Below are positions 50,289-59,579 of a DNA stretch of 64,000 nt, piece after piece. The DNA comes from Orbaceae bacterium ESL0721. Lineage in GTDB: Bacteria > Pseudomonadota > Gammaproteobacteria > Enterobacterales > Orbaceae. The notes under the pieces are model-generated. The model saw only the letters and a list, made by a program, of their open reading frames with translations, was not told the DNA's origin and made no database searches. The position numbers were made by a program, and so were the translations under genes. Position 1 is the first letter of the stretch; each line of letters begins with the position of its first letter. The stretch spans positions 992,001 to 1,056,000 of the forward strand of contig JAQTHZ010000001.1 of the NCBI GenBank assembly GCA_029433365.1. The letters run 5' to 3'.

Positions 50289-50357
50289 TGCCGCACATTT
50301 TATATAACGCTTTTATACAACGCTTTTTATATAACGAAAATGTGTGGCACTTTTTTA
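50289..50357. terminator. fhs terminator facing the orphan toxin fragment
   Basis: TGCCGCACATTTT (50289-50301) pairs, with one G-U, with AAAATGTGTGGCA (50337-50349), and CTTTTTTATT follows. Within the loop TATATAACG-type units are repeated. The T tract overlaps the stop codon of the leftward pseudogene. Confidence 0.7.
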
Positions 50358-51248
50358 TTCCAATAAATGTTGTGAAACAGTCCATGGTTTAGCTGCACCT
50401 ACAAAGCCGCGGGGGTTGAATGTTGGCTCTTTTAGTTCAATCTCATGCAGATATCTTTGGTTATTTTTAGAGAGTTTTTCAATATAGACTTTTATGTCTC
50501 GTATGAATGATGGTTTTTGACCTGTTGCATATTTGATTGAGACGATATTGTGGGCAGCAGATGGGACTTTATTTAGGAGCATCGTTTTACTGCCAAGAGC
50601 TAAGTCAACAACTCCGTAGGTAATCCCTTCATACCCTTTTGGCACAAGTCCCGACCAAGCTATAACATCCTCGGTTGTCACCTCTCCATCTGTTAAGATG
50701 CGACTCATACCAGCAGCAATATTGTCACTACCAATAAACGCAATGGCAACAGCATTCCCTGTACCAAGTGATACCCCTTCAATTGTACCTGCAACCGTTA
50801 ATACTACACCTGCTACCTGTGCTCCGCCGATGATTTGATTCTCATATTTAGTGTAAGTCGATTTGATGGTATCGCCGTAAAGGTAACCAACTATCCCACC
50901 AATTAGCCCACCATGTGCACCAAATAATGAATGACCTATTTCTGCCCCTTCGACTGCGTTGATAAGGTTTTGCGGTTCGATATGGTTAAAATATTTATCA
51001 ATAAAAGAGACATCAACCGCACTTGTCTCAAGCTGCCAGTCATCAATATGTGCCCACTTTTGGGGTACTTTGATATCGGCTAGACCCTGCGGATTAAATC
51101 GTCCAATAAACCTGTGACCTTTGCTAATCGATGTGATGGCATATTTATGGTCTTTATGGAACTTGAGATAGAACCCCTCGGCAGGCTTTAACTCAACATG
51201 TTGATAGGTTAATTTTTTGGCTTTTATCGATATCCTTGAAGAGTAGCT
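50355..51248 (-). pseudogene. Orphan toxin module, 5'-truncated copy of the polymorphic toxin middle region
   Basis: A 298-codon open frame without a usable start: the first in-frame Met is at 50708. From 51224 it translates as KAKKLTYQHVELKPAEGF and continues through RFIGRFNPQG, VPQKWAHIDDW and VPKGYEGITYG, which parallels residues about 408-620 of the 808-residue toxin upstream. DNA identity is highest at the boundary (about 40 of 44 bases) and falls afterwards, so this is an old or diversified duplicate. The last 50 or so residues differ from the toxin and show no nuclease motif. It follows the toxin and immunity genes on the same strand, the usual place for orphan tips of polymorphic toxins. 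Confidence 0.8.
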
Positions 51249-51279
51249 TCAGGTTTAATCAGCTTCGCTACTATCAAGG
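51234..51279. repeat. Imperfect inverted repeat at the orphan module boundary
   Basis: CCTTGA at 51234 pairs with TCAAGG at 51274, and AGTAGC at 51242 pairs with GCTACT at 51267. It sits exactly where homology with the full toxin begins. Confidence 0.6.
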
Positions 51280-51367
51280 ATTAGAAGTTTATATAAATTG
51301 AATTTTTCTTATAAAATTAATGTTTTGAGAGTAGTTAGTAGATTGCAATTTACTATCTAGATCTATA

Positions 51368-51934
51368 TTACAGCTCCACTTTTTTCTGTTTTAGATTCGC
51401 ATATTTATCTATTTCTGCTTGCCATAATTTTATTAAACTGTCACTAATCCGATCTTCATTATTTCTCTCCTTCATTCCTTGTATTCGCTCTTCTATAGAG
51501 CGTGGAATATATTCCTCACTTTCAATCTGCAAAATAAAATCTTTAAAGTTTGGACATAAATAGTGATAGCTATCGATTTCGTGATCATAAAAATAGATTT
51601 CCCCATAATTTAACTCACTAATACCGATAACAATAGAATTGCCAAAGCTATCCTCCGCAATTGGGAGATAACCATTTTCTATTGCAGAAGTGAAACTATC
51701 ATCTTGCATTAACTGAGGAAAATCACAGTACTCGTCCTGCTCTTCAAAACCATAGAAGTATCGTATATCGCTCTCTTCACCATTTATATCAAAACCTGTA
51801 TCAAGTGTGTAACCGCCATTGTATTTTTTTAAAAAATCTCTATATGCATCCGGTATTTTTATACCGAGTGTCTCTTCAAATAGCGCTATTTTTTCTGCAA
51901 CATTTGAATTATCAAAACTAAAAATTAATAACAT
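51368..51934 (-). CDS. SMI1/KNR4 (SUKH) family immunity protein
   Basis: A 188-residue acidic protein with the SUKH core: LGIKIPDAYRDFLKKYNGGY (about 24-43), YFYGFEEQDEY, NGYLPIAEDSFGNSIVIGI and the hydrophobic strand IYFYDHE. SUKH proteins neutralise many nuclease toxins of polymorphic systems. The gene starts 12 bp after the toxin stop on the same strand, the classic toxin-immunity order. The C-terminal 50 residues are charged and helical. Confidence 0.88.
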   Translation of the reverse strand: MLLIFSFDNSNVAEKIALFEETLGIKIPDAYRDFLKKYNGGYTLDTGFDINGEESDIRYFYGFEEQDEYCDFPQLMQDDSFTSAIENGYLPIAEDSFGNSIVIGISELNYGEIYFYDHEIDSYHYLCPNFKDFILQIESEEYIPRSIEERIQGMKERNNEDRISDSLIKLWQAEIDKYANLKQKKVEL

Positions 51935-51946
51935 TATCTATCTCCT

Positions 51947-54373
51947 CTATTTATATAAACCGTGACCGCCAATATGGGTAAATTCTTTATGTATTTTTTC
52001 TTCAACTAACTGCATAACGCCATTAGGTTGTGAATGATGTACAGCATACCCCTTAGGGATTTCTTTTAACTCTGCTATTTGTAAAAATATTTTGGCGTCT
52101 TTCTTTCTTCTACCTGAGAAAACGCCAATATCAACTTCCGCTATTTTTTTATCAGGGTGTAAATAACGACTAAAATTGGGTAGTTTAACATCTTTACCAT
52201 CTATATTTTTAAATTCATATGTGATAGATATTCCATCTTTATTAATATATTTCCAACTATTATTATCCAAAATTTCAATTTTACCCCCTTTTTCTATCCA
52301 TTTAGCTGGTACTGGTGAATAAGATGGTTTTGTTTTTAATAACTCTTTTGAAGCTAACGCAATATCATCCACACTCTTCAAACTAATCACATTTCTCTGG
52401 TTTACGCTGATGTTCTCAACTGTGATTGTTATTTCAGTCGGTTTTACTATCTGTCCAGATTTGGCGCTATTAATTGTTTCGAATTTGACAATATTAGCTG
52501 TTTGATGAGTGGCTTTAAGTAGCGTGCTGGCTTTACCCACTGTGCCAACATCAATTAATGCGTAGGCAATTTCACCGTATCCTTTAGGTACAACCGCCCA
52601 CTCTAAAAACTTTGCACCATAAGTTGTGGTGGTATCTTCTGAGAATAATGACCGCACCCCTGCTTGTATATTATCTATCCCAACAAAACCAATTGTTGCG
52701 GCTAATGGCGTACCAACACCTGTTGCGCCAATTGTTGCAGCGATATATAGATTAACCGCGCCACCCATTATCTGCATAGTTGATGCTAGATTATGTAGTG
52801 GTTTTTCTGGTCCCCCCATGATGTTTGCATGCATAATCCCTGCATCACTTTCACCAATAGTAAAGCCTTGCATGGATAACATATTTTGATACTGAGTTTT
52901 TAAGGCAGGAAAAAATTCATCTATAAAACTATGTTCAACAGGCGTTGCGGTTAAATCCCAACTTTTAGCATGAGACCATCTGGTCGGTATTTTGACTTTG
53001 ACTCTATTATTCTTATCAAAGCGCCCAATAAATTGGTAACCATAATCTCTTGCTGTAATCTTATATTTATAATTTTTATTAAGCGTCAGCTCAATCGTAT
53101 CAGCAGGTTTTAACTCAACATGTTGATAAGTTAACTTTTTGGCTTTGAGTTTATAGGCACGGCGGGTCTCAATATTGCGAATAATACCGGGTGTGCGCAG
53201 ATGTTTTAGTAGTTTGATGGCGGTGAAGTAGAGATTTTCGATATCATTTAGCTCATCGGTTTCTACATCAATTTTTATCTGTGCTTTGAGTTTGCTCTCA
53301 TAGTCGTTATCATCTCCACTACCATCAAGGATGAGTGGTTTACTTAGATACTCATTGGCAATCCTAGCTAATTTATCACTTTTGTAACTGTAATCACTTT
53401 TATCAAACCCCTCACTATGGCGGATATTGTGGAGGGATTTTATGGTTTGCCTTAGTAACCTAGGGTCACGTATTATTGCCCCTTCACTCTCATCATGACC
53501 CAAATCACCAATCCGACCTACAGCTGTGATAAATTTAGTCTCATTTAAGATTAGTAGTATCTGATAAAAGAGCTCACCTATCTGCTCATCGGGGCGAAAT
53601 GGCGGCTCACTATTATAGTTATATTTTGGGGAGAAGTGCTGCGGTGAAAAGCCATAGTTGATAATGCTGGCAAGTCTTTCATCTTGCTCTACTGTAAATG
53701 GCGAATTACCCGAGCGCAGCAGTTCACTTAATTCATCAAGCCACGCCTGTGCTAGATTTTTAACGTTTAGCTGCTTTTCGCCCCGTAGCGTTAAATCGGT
53801 ATCCCCTTGATTACCACCAATTAATAGATGCACCTTTGGCAGCACTTTAGTTGCCGAAAACGGGTCACAATGGCGTAAAAATATCTCCTCTCCGCTAGTC
53901 TCTATTGTAAAAAGCTGCTTATGGATATTGGCGCCATCTCGAATAGCGATAAGCTCTGGTCTATGATTGACCAAATCAACCGTAATCCAGCTATCATCAG
54001 GTTGATAGTAGGGTATTTTTTTAAACTTTTTCTTAACGTAAGCGCTGTTAAATGTTGAATTATTGTAAATCCAACTCGGTAGTGGTAGCTCAAGCAGAAT
54101 CGCGCTTTCAGTAAATAGCGCAGTAGCTAAAACTTTTGCGACTTTATCGGGGATTTTGTGGTAGTAAGTTTGGTAAGGGAGTCCAACTTGTTGTAATACT
54201 TGGTAAAAATCTTTACACGACTCTGGATCGGCAACTAACTTTTTAACAACATCACGGTAATCTGAATCATAAAAATGTTTAATCCGTTTTGGGCGACTAA
54301 AATAGTCTAAACCGGCTAAACGTGCACTCTCATCCTGCCACGCATCGGCTGACACTAACTGATAATGATACAT
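51947..54373 (-). CDS. Polymorphic toxin with C-terminal HNH/Endo VII-type nuclease
   Basis: An 808-residue putative secreted effector. Residues about 1-400 have no recognisable domain and no signal peptide; 408-520 (KAKKLTYQHVELKPAD onward) form a beta-rich module shared with the orphan copy; about 525-570 contain a Gly/Ala-rich hydrophobic segment; 570-660 resemble DUF4225-like regions of type VI cargo effectors (weak). The tip (about 690-808) ends with VHH at 778-780, GVMQLVEEKIH and FTHIGGHG, the His pattern of WHH/LHH-type HNH nucleases, so DNA cleavage is likely. SUKH immunity follows. No PAAR, VgrG, Rhs or CdiB is in the window, so the export route is unknown. Confidence 0.8.
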   Translation of the reverse strand: MYHYQLVSADAWQDESARLAGLDYFSRPKRIKHFYDSDYRDVVKKLVADPESCKDFYQVLQQVGLPYQTYYHKIPDKVAKVLATALFTESAILLELPLPSWIYNNSTFNSAYVKKKFKKIPYYQPDDSWITVDLVNHRPELIAIRDGANIHKQLFTIETSGEEIFLRHCDPFSATKVLPKVHLLIGGNQGDTDLTLRGEKQLNVKNLAQAWLDELSELLRSGNSPFTVEQDERLASIINYGFSPQHFSPKYNYNSEPPFRPDEQIGELFYQILLILNETKFITAVGRIGDLGHDESEGAIIRDPRLLRQTIKSLHNIRHSEGFDKSDYSYKSDKLARIANEYLSKPLILDGSGDDNDYESKLKAQIKIDVETDELNDIENLYFTAIKLLKHLRTPGIIRNIETRRAYKLKAKKLTYQHVELKPADTIELTLNKNYKYKITARDYGYQFIGRFDKNNRVKVKIPTRWSHAKSWDLTATPVEHSFIDEFFPALKTQYQNMLSMQGFTIGESDAGIMHANIMGGPEKPLHNLASTMQIMGGAVNLYIAATIGATGVGTPLAATIGFVGIDNIQAGVRSLFSEDTTTTYGAKFLEWAVVPKGYGEIAYALIDVGTVGKASTLLKATHQTANIVKFETINSAKSGQIVKPTEITITVENISVNQRNVISLKSVDDIALASKELLKTKPSYSPVPAKWIEKGGKIEILDNNSWKYINKDGISITYEFKNIDGKDVKLPNFSRYLHPDKKIAEVDIGVFSGRRKKDAKIFLQIAELKEIPKGYAVHHSQPNGVMQLVEEKIHKEFTHIGGHGLYK

Positions 54374-54796
54374 CTATCCCTGTTCCATTCTTGGTTTTAT
54401 TGTTATCGGTTTTTATTTTGTAGTTTTTTAATATAACTGTGTTTTGGTATAACAGTTTCTTGAAAAAAATCAGCGCGATCTTAGCATGGAATGCGTTAAC
54501 TGCAAGCAGGAATAGATGTTTTTATGATCTAAATCACCAATATGGCTGTTTTTTATCTGGTTGATAACACTGAGATAAACAAATTCCTGCCATTGTGGCA
54601 AAGATTTTAAACTCAAAATCTATAAAAATGTTTTAGGGTTGTTTTAATCAAAATTTGTGGTAGAAACTGGGGGATAATTTTTATTGCTTTACCACGCGTT
54701 AGCGCTTTTTTATTGATATAATGGCGCCTTTCGCGCTGTTCTCTCTGTTTAAGTAGGGGATGAGAACGCATTTACTTTTAAGGTAGAGTGATAACG
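54374..54796. other. Divergent spacer between toxin and ferredoxin
   Basis: A 423-bp AT-rich spacer with no ORF. It contains one exact copy of the dispersed motif at 54628, followed by GTTTTAATCAAAATTT, which recurs after the copy at 57247. Confidence 0.65.
54628..54640 (+). repeat. Dispersed 13-bp motif, copy 4 (extended form)
   Basis: Exact ATGTTTTAGGGTT preceded by AAAA and followed directly by GTTTTAATCAAAATTT, a 16-mer shared with the 57247 copy. Confidence 0.85.
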
Positions 54797-55201
54797 ATGC
54801 AACAAGAGATACAGATGAAGGCCTTCATTGATGAGGAGAACTGCATAGGTTGTGGGAAGTGTCGCCGTGTCTGCCCGACTGATGCGATCATTGGCAGTAA
54901 GCAGCTGATGCACACCATCATACCAGCGTGGTGCACCGCCTGTAATAACTGTATCAATACCTGCCCAACTGACTGTATTACCCTCTCAACTTTAGGGGTG
55001 AAACTCTCTGCCGATGAAGAGTTACAGTTGACAACTAAGCGCGATCGTAGATTAATGCAATCAGACACCATTGTACCGCCAACAATTCTGTTTCAAAATG
55101 CAGCACCAATCGCTAAACAGGTAGACTCTATTAATGAGCGGAAACAGTCAATTGCCGATGCGATTGCTAGAGTTAAGGCGAAAAAAAACCTCGCTAAGTA
55201 G
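54797..55201 (+). CDS. RnfB-like 2[4Fe-4S] ferredoxin
   Basis: A 134-residue iron-sulfur protein. Two [4Fe-4S] motifs are seen, [14 protein letters not shown] and [14 protein letters not shown], in the arrangement of the C-terminal ferredoxin part of RnfB/RsxB, including [14 protein letters not shown]. The N-terminal membrane anchor and first cluster of RnfB are absent, and no other rnf gene is nearby, so it is a stand-alone electron carrier. The start is the ATG at 54797 with AAGGTAGAG upstream; a GTG three codons earlier and an ATG at 54815 are alternatives. Its last codons lie within a terminator used by typA on the other strand. Confidence 0.85.
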   Translation: MQQEIQMKAFIDEENCIGCGKCRRVCPTDAIIGSKQLMHTIIPAWCTACNNCINTCPTDCITLSTLGVKLSADEELQLTTKRDRRLMQSDTIVPPTILFQNAAPIAKQVDSINERKQSIADAIARVKAKKNLAK

Positions 55202-55207
55202 CGAGGT
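55181..55207 (-). terminator. typA terminator inside the ferredoxin 3' end
   Basis: ACCTCGCT-AAGT-AGCGAGGT (55188-55207) is followed leftward by eight T (rightward eight A). It terminates typA, which ends 82 bp away, and encodes the last residues and stop of the ferredoxin on the other strand. Confidence 0.85.
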
Positions 55208-55288
55208 CTTAATCTGATCATCTACCTATTTTTACCGGTAGAGGCGTGCTACTTTTACCATAACACGCGCTATATTTATCTATTCAAT

Positions 55289-57118
55289 CTATTGCTCTTT
55301 CGCACCGCGATAAGCACGTTTACGGTCATTTTCGGTCAAATGGCGTTTACGTAGACGAATCGATAACGGTGTTACTTCAACTAACTCATCATCATCAATA
55401 AACTCTAATGCCTGTTCAAGTGACATTTTGATTGGTGGCGAGAGTGTTGTCGCTTCATCAGTGCCCGAAGCACGCATATTGGTCAATTTTTTACCGGTTA
55501 AACAGTTAACTGTTAAGTCGTTAGATCGGCTATGAATACCGATAATTTGACCTTCATACACCTCGGCACCGTGACCCAAAAAGAGTTTACCGCGATCTTG
55601 TAAACTGTAGAGCGCATAAGCAACTGCTTTACCGGTACCATTTGAGATCAACACACCATTGTTGCGTTGACCAATCTCGCCTGGGCGGATATCGTCATAG
55701 TGGCTAAAAGTTGAGTAGAGTAGACCGGTACCTGATGTCATGGTCATAAATTCAGTTCTAAAGCCGATTAAACCACGACTTGGAATGACGTAGTCTAAAC
55801 GCACACGCCCTTTACCATCAGGTAGCATATTGGTTAAATCCCCTTTACGCAGACCTAAAGCTTCCATCACTGAACCTTGATGCTGCTCTTCGATATCTAA
55901 TGTCACCTGTTCAAATGGCTCTTGCTTTTTACCATCCACTTCACGGTAGATTACTTTAGGGCGCGAAACGCCAAGTTCATACCCTTCACGGCGCATATTT
56001 TCGATCAAAACTGAGAGATGTAACTCACCACGTCCAGAGACTTTAAACGCATCTGGATCTGGAGTCTCTTCAACACGTAGTGCCACATTATGGACTAGCT
56101 CTTTCTTTAAACGATCAAGAATCTGGCGCGAGGTGACATATTTACCCTCTTTACCAGAAAACGGTGAGTTATTTACATTAAAGAACATGGTTACAGTCGG
56201 TTCATCAACGCTAAGTGCCGGTAACGCTTCAACCGCATTGGTATCACAGATCGTATCTGAGATACCAAGTTCGCCAAGACCGGTAATTGCGATGATATCG
56301 CCCGCTTCGGCAATTTCTGACTCGTAACGCTGTAGCCCTAAATGGCTTAACACTTGACCCACTTTACCGTTACGTTTGTTGCCTTCGCTATCAATGATGG
56401 TCACTTGTTGATTTGGTTTAACGCGTCCACGTTTAATACGCCCAATCCCAATAACACCAACGTAGTTGTTATAATCAAGTTGTGAGATCTGCATCTGGAA
56501 CGGACCATCTAAATCCACTTTTGGTGGTTCAACATGTTTAACAATGGTCTCAAATAGCGGGGTCATATCTTCTGTCATCGCTTCATGATCAAGACCTGAA
56601 GTACCCATTAGGGCAGAAGCGTAGACAATAGGGAAATCTAGCTGTTCATCGGTTGCGCCAAGGTTGACAAAGAGATCAAAGACTTGATCGACAACCCAAT
56701 CAGGGCGTGCACCTGGGCGATCCACTTTATTAATTACCACAATCGGTTTTAAACCGTGGGCAAACGCTTTTTGGGTTACAAAGCGAGTCTGTGGCATCGG
56801 TCCATCCATCGCATCGACTAAAAGAAGAACTGAGTCGACCATCGACATAACACGTTCAACTTCACCACCAAAGTCAGCATGCCCTGGGGTGTCTACGATA
56901 TTGATGTGGTAATCACGCCAGTTAATGGCGGTATTTTTAGCTAAAATGGTAATTCCGCGCTCTTTCTCTAGCGCATTTGAGTCCATGATACGTTCTGCAT
57001 CGTCACCACCACGCAGATTATCTAACGTACCAGATTGGCGGAGTAGTTTATCAACTAACGTTGTTTTACCGTGGTCAACGTGAGCAATAATGGCAATATT
57101 TCTTAAATTTTCAATCAC
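55289..57118 (-). CDS. typA: Ribosome-associated GTPase TypA/BipA
   Basis: A 609-residue translational GTPase of the EF-G/LepA class. G1 is [10 protein letters not shown]2 is ERGITI, G3 is DTPGHADF and G4 is NKVDRP. The C-terminal domain carries [20 protein letters not shown] and the positively charged [13 protein letters not shown] tail. It assists 50S assembly and growth in cold or stress. It is single, leftward, and convergent with the ferredoxin gene. Confidence 0.97.
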   Translation of the reverse strand: MIENLRNIAIIAHVDHGKTTLVDKLLRQSGTLDNLRGGDDAERIMDSNALEKERGITILAKNTAINWRDYHINIVDTPGHADFGGEVERVMSMVDSVLLLVDAMDGPMPQTRFVTQKAFAHGLKPIVVINKVDRPGARPDWVVDQVFDLFVNLGATDEQLDFPIVYASALMGTSGLDHEAMTEDMTPLFETIVKHVEPPKVDLDGPFQMQISQLDYNNYVGVIGIGRIKRGRVKPNQQVTIIDSEGNKRNGKVGQVLSHLGLQRYESEIAEAGDIIAITGLGELGISDTICDTNAVEALPALSVDEPTVTMFFNVNNSPFSGKEGKYVTSRQILDRLKKELVHNVALRVEETPDPDAFKVSGRGELHLSVLIENMRREGYELGVSRPKVIYREVDGKKQEPFEQVTLDIEEQHQGSVMEALGLRKGDLTNMLPDGKGRVRLDYVIPSRGLIGFRTEFMTMTSGTGLLYSTFSHYDDIRPGEIGQRNNGVLISNGTGKAVAYALYSLQDRGKLFLGHGAEVYEGQIIGIHSRSNDLTVNCLTGKKLTNMRASGTDEATTLSPPIKMSLEQALEFIDDDELVEVTPLSIRLRKRHLTENDRKRAYRGAKEQ

Positions 57119-57246
57119 AATGTTATTCCAGTAGGGATTTTATTTAGGCGCGATATTGTACACCTTTTTTAGACAAATGTTGATCTCTATCACAAAAGTT
57201 TATCAAATCAGAATTTGTCACTTATCGCTTTTTACAATCTGCAAAA

Positions 57247-57259
57247 ATGTTTTAGGGTT
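57247..57259 (+). repeat. Dispersed 13-bp motif, copy 5 (extended form)
   Basis: Exact motif preceded by AAAA; after 4 bp comes GTTTTAATCAAAATTT as in copy 4. It lies between hemG and typA. Confidence 0.85.
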
Positions 57260-57282
57260 TAGGTCGTTTTAATCAAAATTTT

Positions 57283-57828
57283 TTACATTATCGCTTTAAA
57301 CTTCTCGGCAAACTGATCCACCTTTTGCCAATCGGTAAATTCAATCATCGGTTTAGTTACATCAGTATCCCCTTTGCCTAGCCACATAATAAAACGGATC
57401 ATATTGCGATCTAACCAGTTATATTGTGGATAGTAGAGGGCGCCAGCAAATACCGCAGCCATCGTCGGGTGCCATTTAATGCTAGCCAGAAATTTTTTGG
57501 TATAGAGATTGGTTTCGGGGCTGTTTTTATGTGGCTTTCTGGCAACCACATTTACACCAAAAAATGCGGAAGGGAGTTGATTTAGTGTGGCGTAGTTATC
57601 ATCAATAAACTTTTTCATCACTTTGCTATAGGCGCCATAACGGATTGAGCTACCCAATATCACTGCTTTATAGTTGGTGAGATCCACTTTGGTATCAGGC
57701 AACAGCTCTATTAGATCTGTTGCTGCTTGCTGTTCAATAGTTGCCTTAATTCGTTGCATAATTTTGCGTGTCTGCCCTTCGCGCGTGGTATAGAGCAGTA
57801 ACACTTTACCGTCTGTTACAGAATTCAT
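57283..57828 (-). CDS. hemG: Menaquinone-dependent protoporphyrinogen IX dehydrogenase
   Basis: A 181-residue flavodoxin-fold enzyme that oxidises protoporphyrinogen IX to protoporphyrin IX using respiratory quinones. The FMN phosphate loop is LLYTTREGQTRKIM, GSSIRYGAYSK binds flavin, and the long insert NVVARKPHKNSPETNLYTKKFL is typical of HemG. It lies at the membrane face. It is upstream of typA on the same strand. Confidence 0.94.
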   Translation of the reverse strand: MNSVTDGKVLLLYTTREGQTRKIMQRIKATIEQQAATDLIELLPDTKVDLTNYKAVILGSSIRYGAYSKVMKKFIDDNYATLNQLPSAFFGVNVVARKPHKNSPETNLYTKKFLASIKWHPTMAAVFAGALYYPQYNWLDRNMIRFIMWLGKGDTDVTKPMIEFTDWQKVDQFAEKFKAIM

Positions 57829-57834
57829 GATTCT

Positions 57835-57915
57835 TTCCTTTAATAGAGAGTCTTTAATAGAAAGACTTTAATAGATAATTTTAAATAGAGAGTCTTTAAA
57901 TAAAAAGTTTTAAAA
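57835..57915. repeat. Stuttered AGTCTTTAATAG repeats
   Basis: Units of the form (A)GA(G/A)AGTCTTTAA(T/A)A recur at about 57838, 57849, 57862 and 57888, with partial copies between them, in the divergent hemG/glmU spacer. Confidence 0.7.
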
Positions 57916-58075
57916 AAATCTCAAATAGAAGCTTTAAATTGAAAAATAGCGTAAAAACGTTGAGTGATGATCTAACTGCCCCTTTTATCATAAAAATTCT
58001 GGATGATTTCAGCATCAACTTTGATTATAGTAATGCACATCATTTTGTTTTAATTTTCTGTTATTGGATCAGAAC

Positions 58076-59569
58076 ATGAGTAAATCCCCTGCCCCGCCAC
58101 GCCCACTAAATATTCCCAAAAATTGCGCTAAAAATACAAATTCTATAAATAGAAGTTCCGAGAATAAAAGTTCCGAAAATAGAAGTCCTGATAATAAAAG
58201 TCCAAAAAAAATGAGTACGGTGATCCTTGCTGCTGGCAAAGGGACGCGCATGAACTCTAATCTACCGAAAGTTTTACATAAAATTGGCGCCAAACCGATG
58301 GTACAGCATGTCATTGATACTGTCCAACAACTTCATAGTGATCATATCTATATCATCTATGGGCATGGTAAAACGTTACTCAAAGAGGCGTTACAAAATC
58401 AGCCCGTCAAGCTTGTCTACCAAGCGGAGCAGTTGGGAACGGGGCATGCGGTAGCACAGGCGATGCCTTATATCCAAGATGATGAAGATATTCTGATTCT
58501 TTACGGTGACACCCCACTTATTTCTGCTCAGACGTTACAGAAATTGATCAACAATAGACCAGCAGAGGGGATCGCACTGTTAACGGTTTTCCTTGATGAT
58601 CCAACAGGATATGGTCGCATTATGCGTCAAGAGGGTAAAGTTACCGCAATTGTTGAGCAGAAAGATGCAACAGCTGCGCAACAAAAAATAAACGAAATCA
58701 ACACAGGAATTATGTTGGTTACAGGTAAACTACTCAAACTCTGGTTAACACAGATTGATAATCATAATGCACAGCATGAGTTCTATCTCACCGATATTAT
58801 TGCGTTAGCCCATCAACAAGATTATGAGATTATTACTACGCAACCATCAGAAAAATACGAAGTTGCCGGCGTTAATAACCGCTTACAACAGGCTGAGTTA
58901 GAGCGTGAATATCAGCGAGCCATGGTCAAAAAGCTACTCTTAGCAGGGGTTACATTTTATGATCCTAACCGCTTTGATCTCCGTGGTTCACTCACCTGTG
59001 GTAGTGACGTTACTATCGACTGTAATGTGATTATTGAGGGAGATGTAACAGTAGGTAACAACGTCGCTATTGGTGCGGGTGCGATCTTAAAAAACTGTAC
59101 GATTGGCGATAACTGTGTAATTAGCCCCTATACAATTATTGATGATTCAGATCTAGGCGCTGACTGTACAGTTGGGCCATTTGCCCGTTTAAGACCAGGC
59201 ACGACACTGCATGAACGCGCACATGTAGGTAATTTTGTCGAACTTAAAAAGAGTGAGCTAGGTGCTGATAGTAAAGCAGGGCATCTCACCTATTTAGGGG
59301 ATAGCCAGATAGGCAAAAATGTCAATATTGGTGCCGGTACTATCACCTGTAACTATGATGGCGCAAATAAATTTAAGACCGTGATTGGGGATGATGTCTT
59401 TGTTGGATCTGACACGCAACTGATTGCCCCAGTCACCGTTGGCAATGGCGCGACAATTGCAGCGGGCACCACCGTGACGAAAAGCGTTAATGATAATGAG
59501 TTAGTGATAAGTCGCGGAAAACAGAAACAGATTACCGGTTGGAAACGACCAACAAAAATTAAATCATGA
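58076..59569 (+). CDS. glmU: Bifunctional UDP-GlcNAc pyrophosphorylase/GlcN-1-P acetyltransferase
   Basis: A two-domain enzyme: an N-terminal uridylyltransferase ([28 protein letters not shown]) and a C-terminal left-handed beta-helix acetyltransferase with hexapeptide repeats and [13 protein letters not shown]. It converts GlcN-1-P to UDP-GlcNAc. Compared with the usual 456 residues, it carries about 45 extra N-terminal residues (low-complexity Ser/Asn/Lys) if the ATG at 58076, which has GGA in place, is used. The canonical-like start would be the ATG at 58211, but that has only a weak ribosome site. The extension is built on a 15-bp DNA repeat. glmS follows after 10 bp. Confidence 0.94.
   Translation: MSKSPAPPRPLNIPKNCAKNTNSINRSSENKSSENRSPDNKSPKKMSTVILAAGKGTRMNSNLPKVLHKIGAKPMVQHVIDTVQQLHSDHIYIIYGHGKTLLKEALQNQPVKLVYQAEQLGTGHAVAQAMPYIQDDEDILILYGDTPLISAQTLQKLINNRPAEGIALLTVFLDDPTGYGRIMRQEGKVTAIVEQKDATAAQQKINEINTGIMLVTGKLLKLWLTQIDNHNAQHEFYLTDIIALAHQQDYEIITTQPSEKYEVAGVNNRLQQAELEREYQRAMVKKLLLAGVTFYDPNRFDLRGSLTCGSDVTIDCNVIIEGDVTVGNNVAIGAGAILKNCTIGDNCVISPYTIIDDSDLGADCTVGPFARLRPGTTLHERAHVGNFVELKKSELGADSKAGHLTYLGDSQIGKNVNIGAGTITCNYDGANKFKTVIGDDVFVGSDTQLIAPVTVGNGATIAAGTTVTKSVNDNELVISRGKQKQITGWKRPTKIKS
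58140..58204 (+). repeat. 15-bp in-frame tandem repeat in the glmU N-terminal extension
   Basis: AGAAGTTCCGAGAAT, AAAAGTTCCGAAAAT, AGAAGTCCTGATAAT and AAAAGTCC follow one another, encoding (R/K)S(S/P)(E/D)N repeats. The 15-bp unit keeps the frame. Confidence 0.85.
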
Positions 59570-59579
59570 GGACAAGAGT

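Noticed and set aside
50355-50708. A separate 117-residue gene after the toxin locus
   Set aside because: The same frame stays open for 180 codons upstream of that Met and aligns to the toxin's middle module, so the ATG is internal to a truncated copy.
59570-59579. glmS ribozyme or riboswitch
   Set aside because: The gap between glmU and glmS is only 10 bp; the ribozyme class belongs to Firmicutes and needs far more space.
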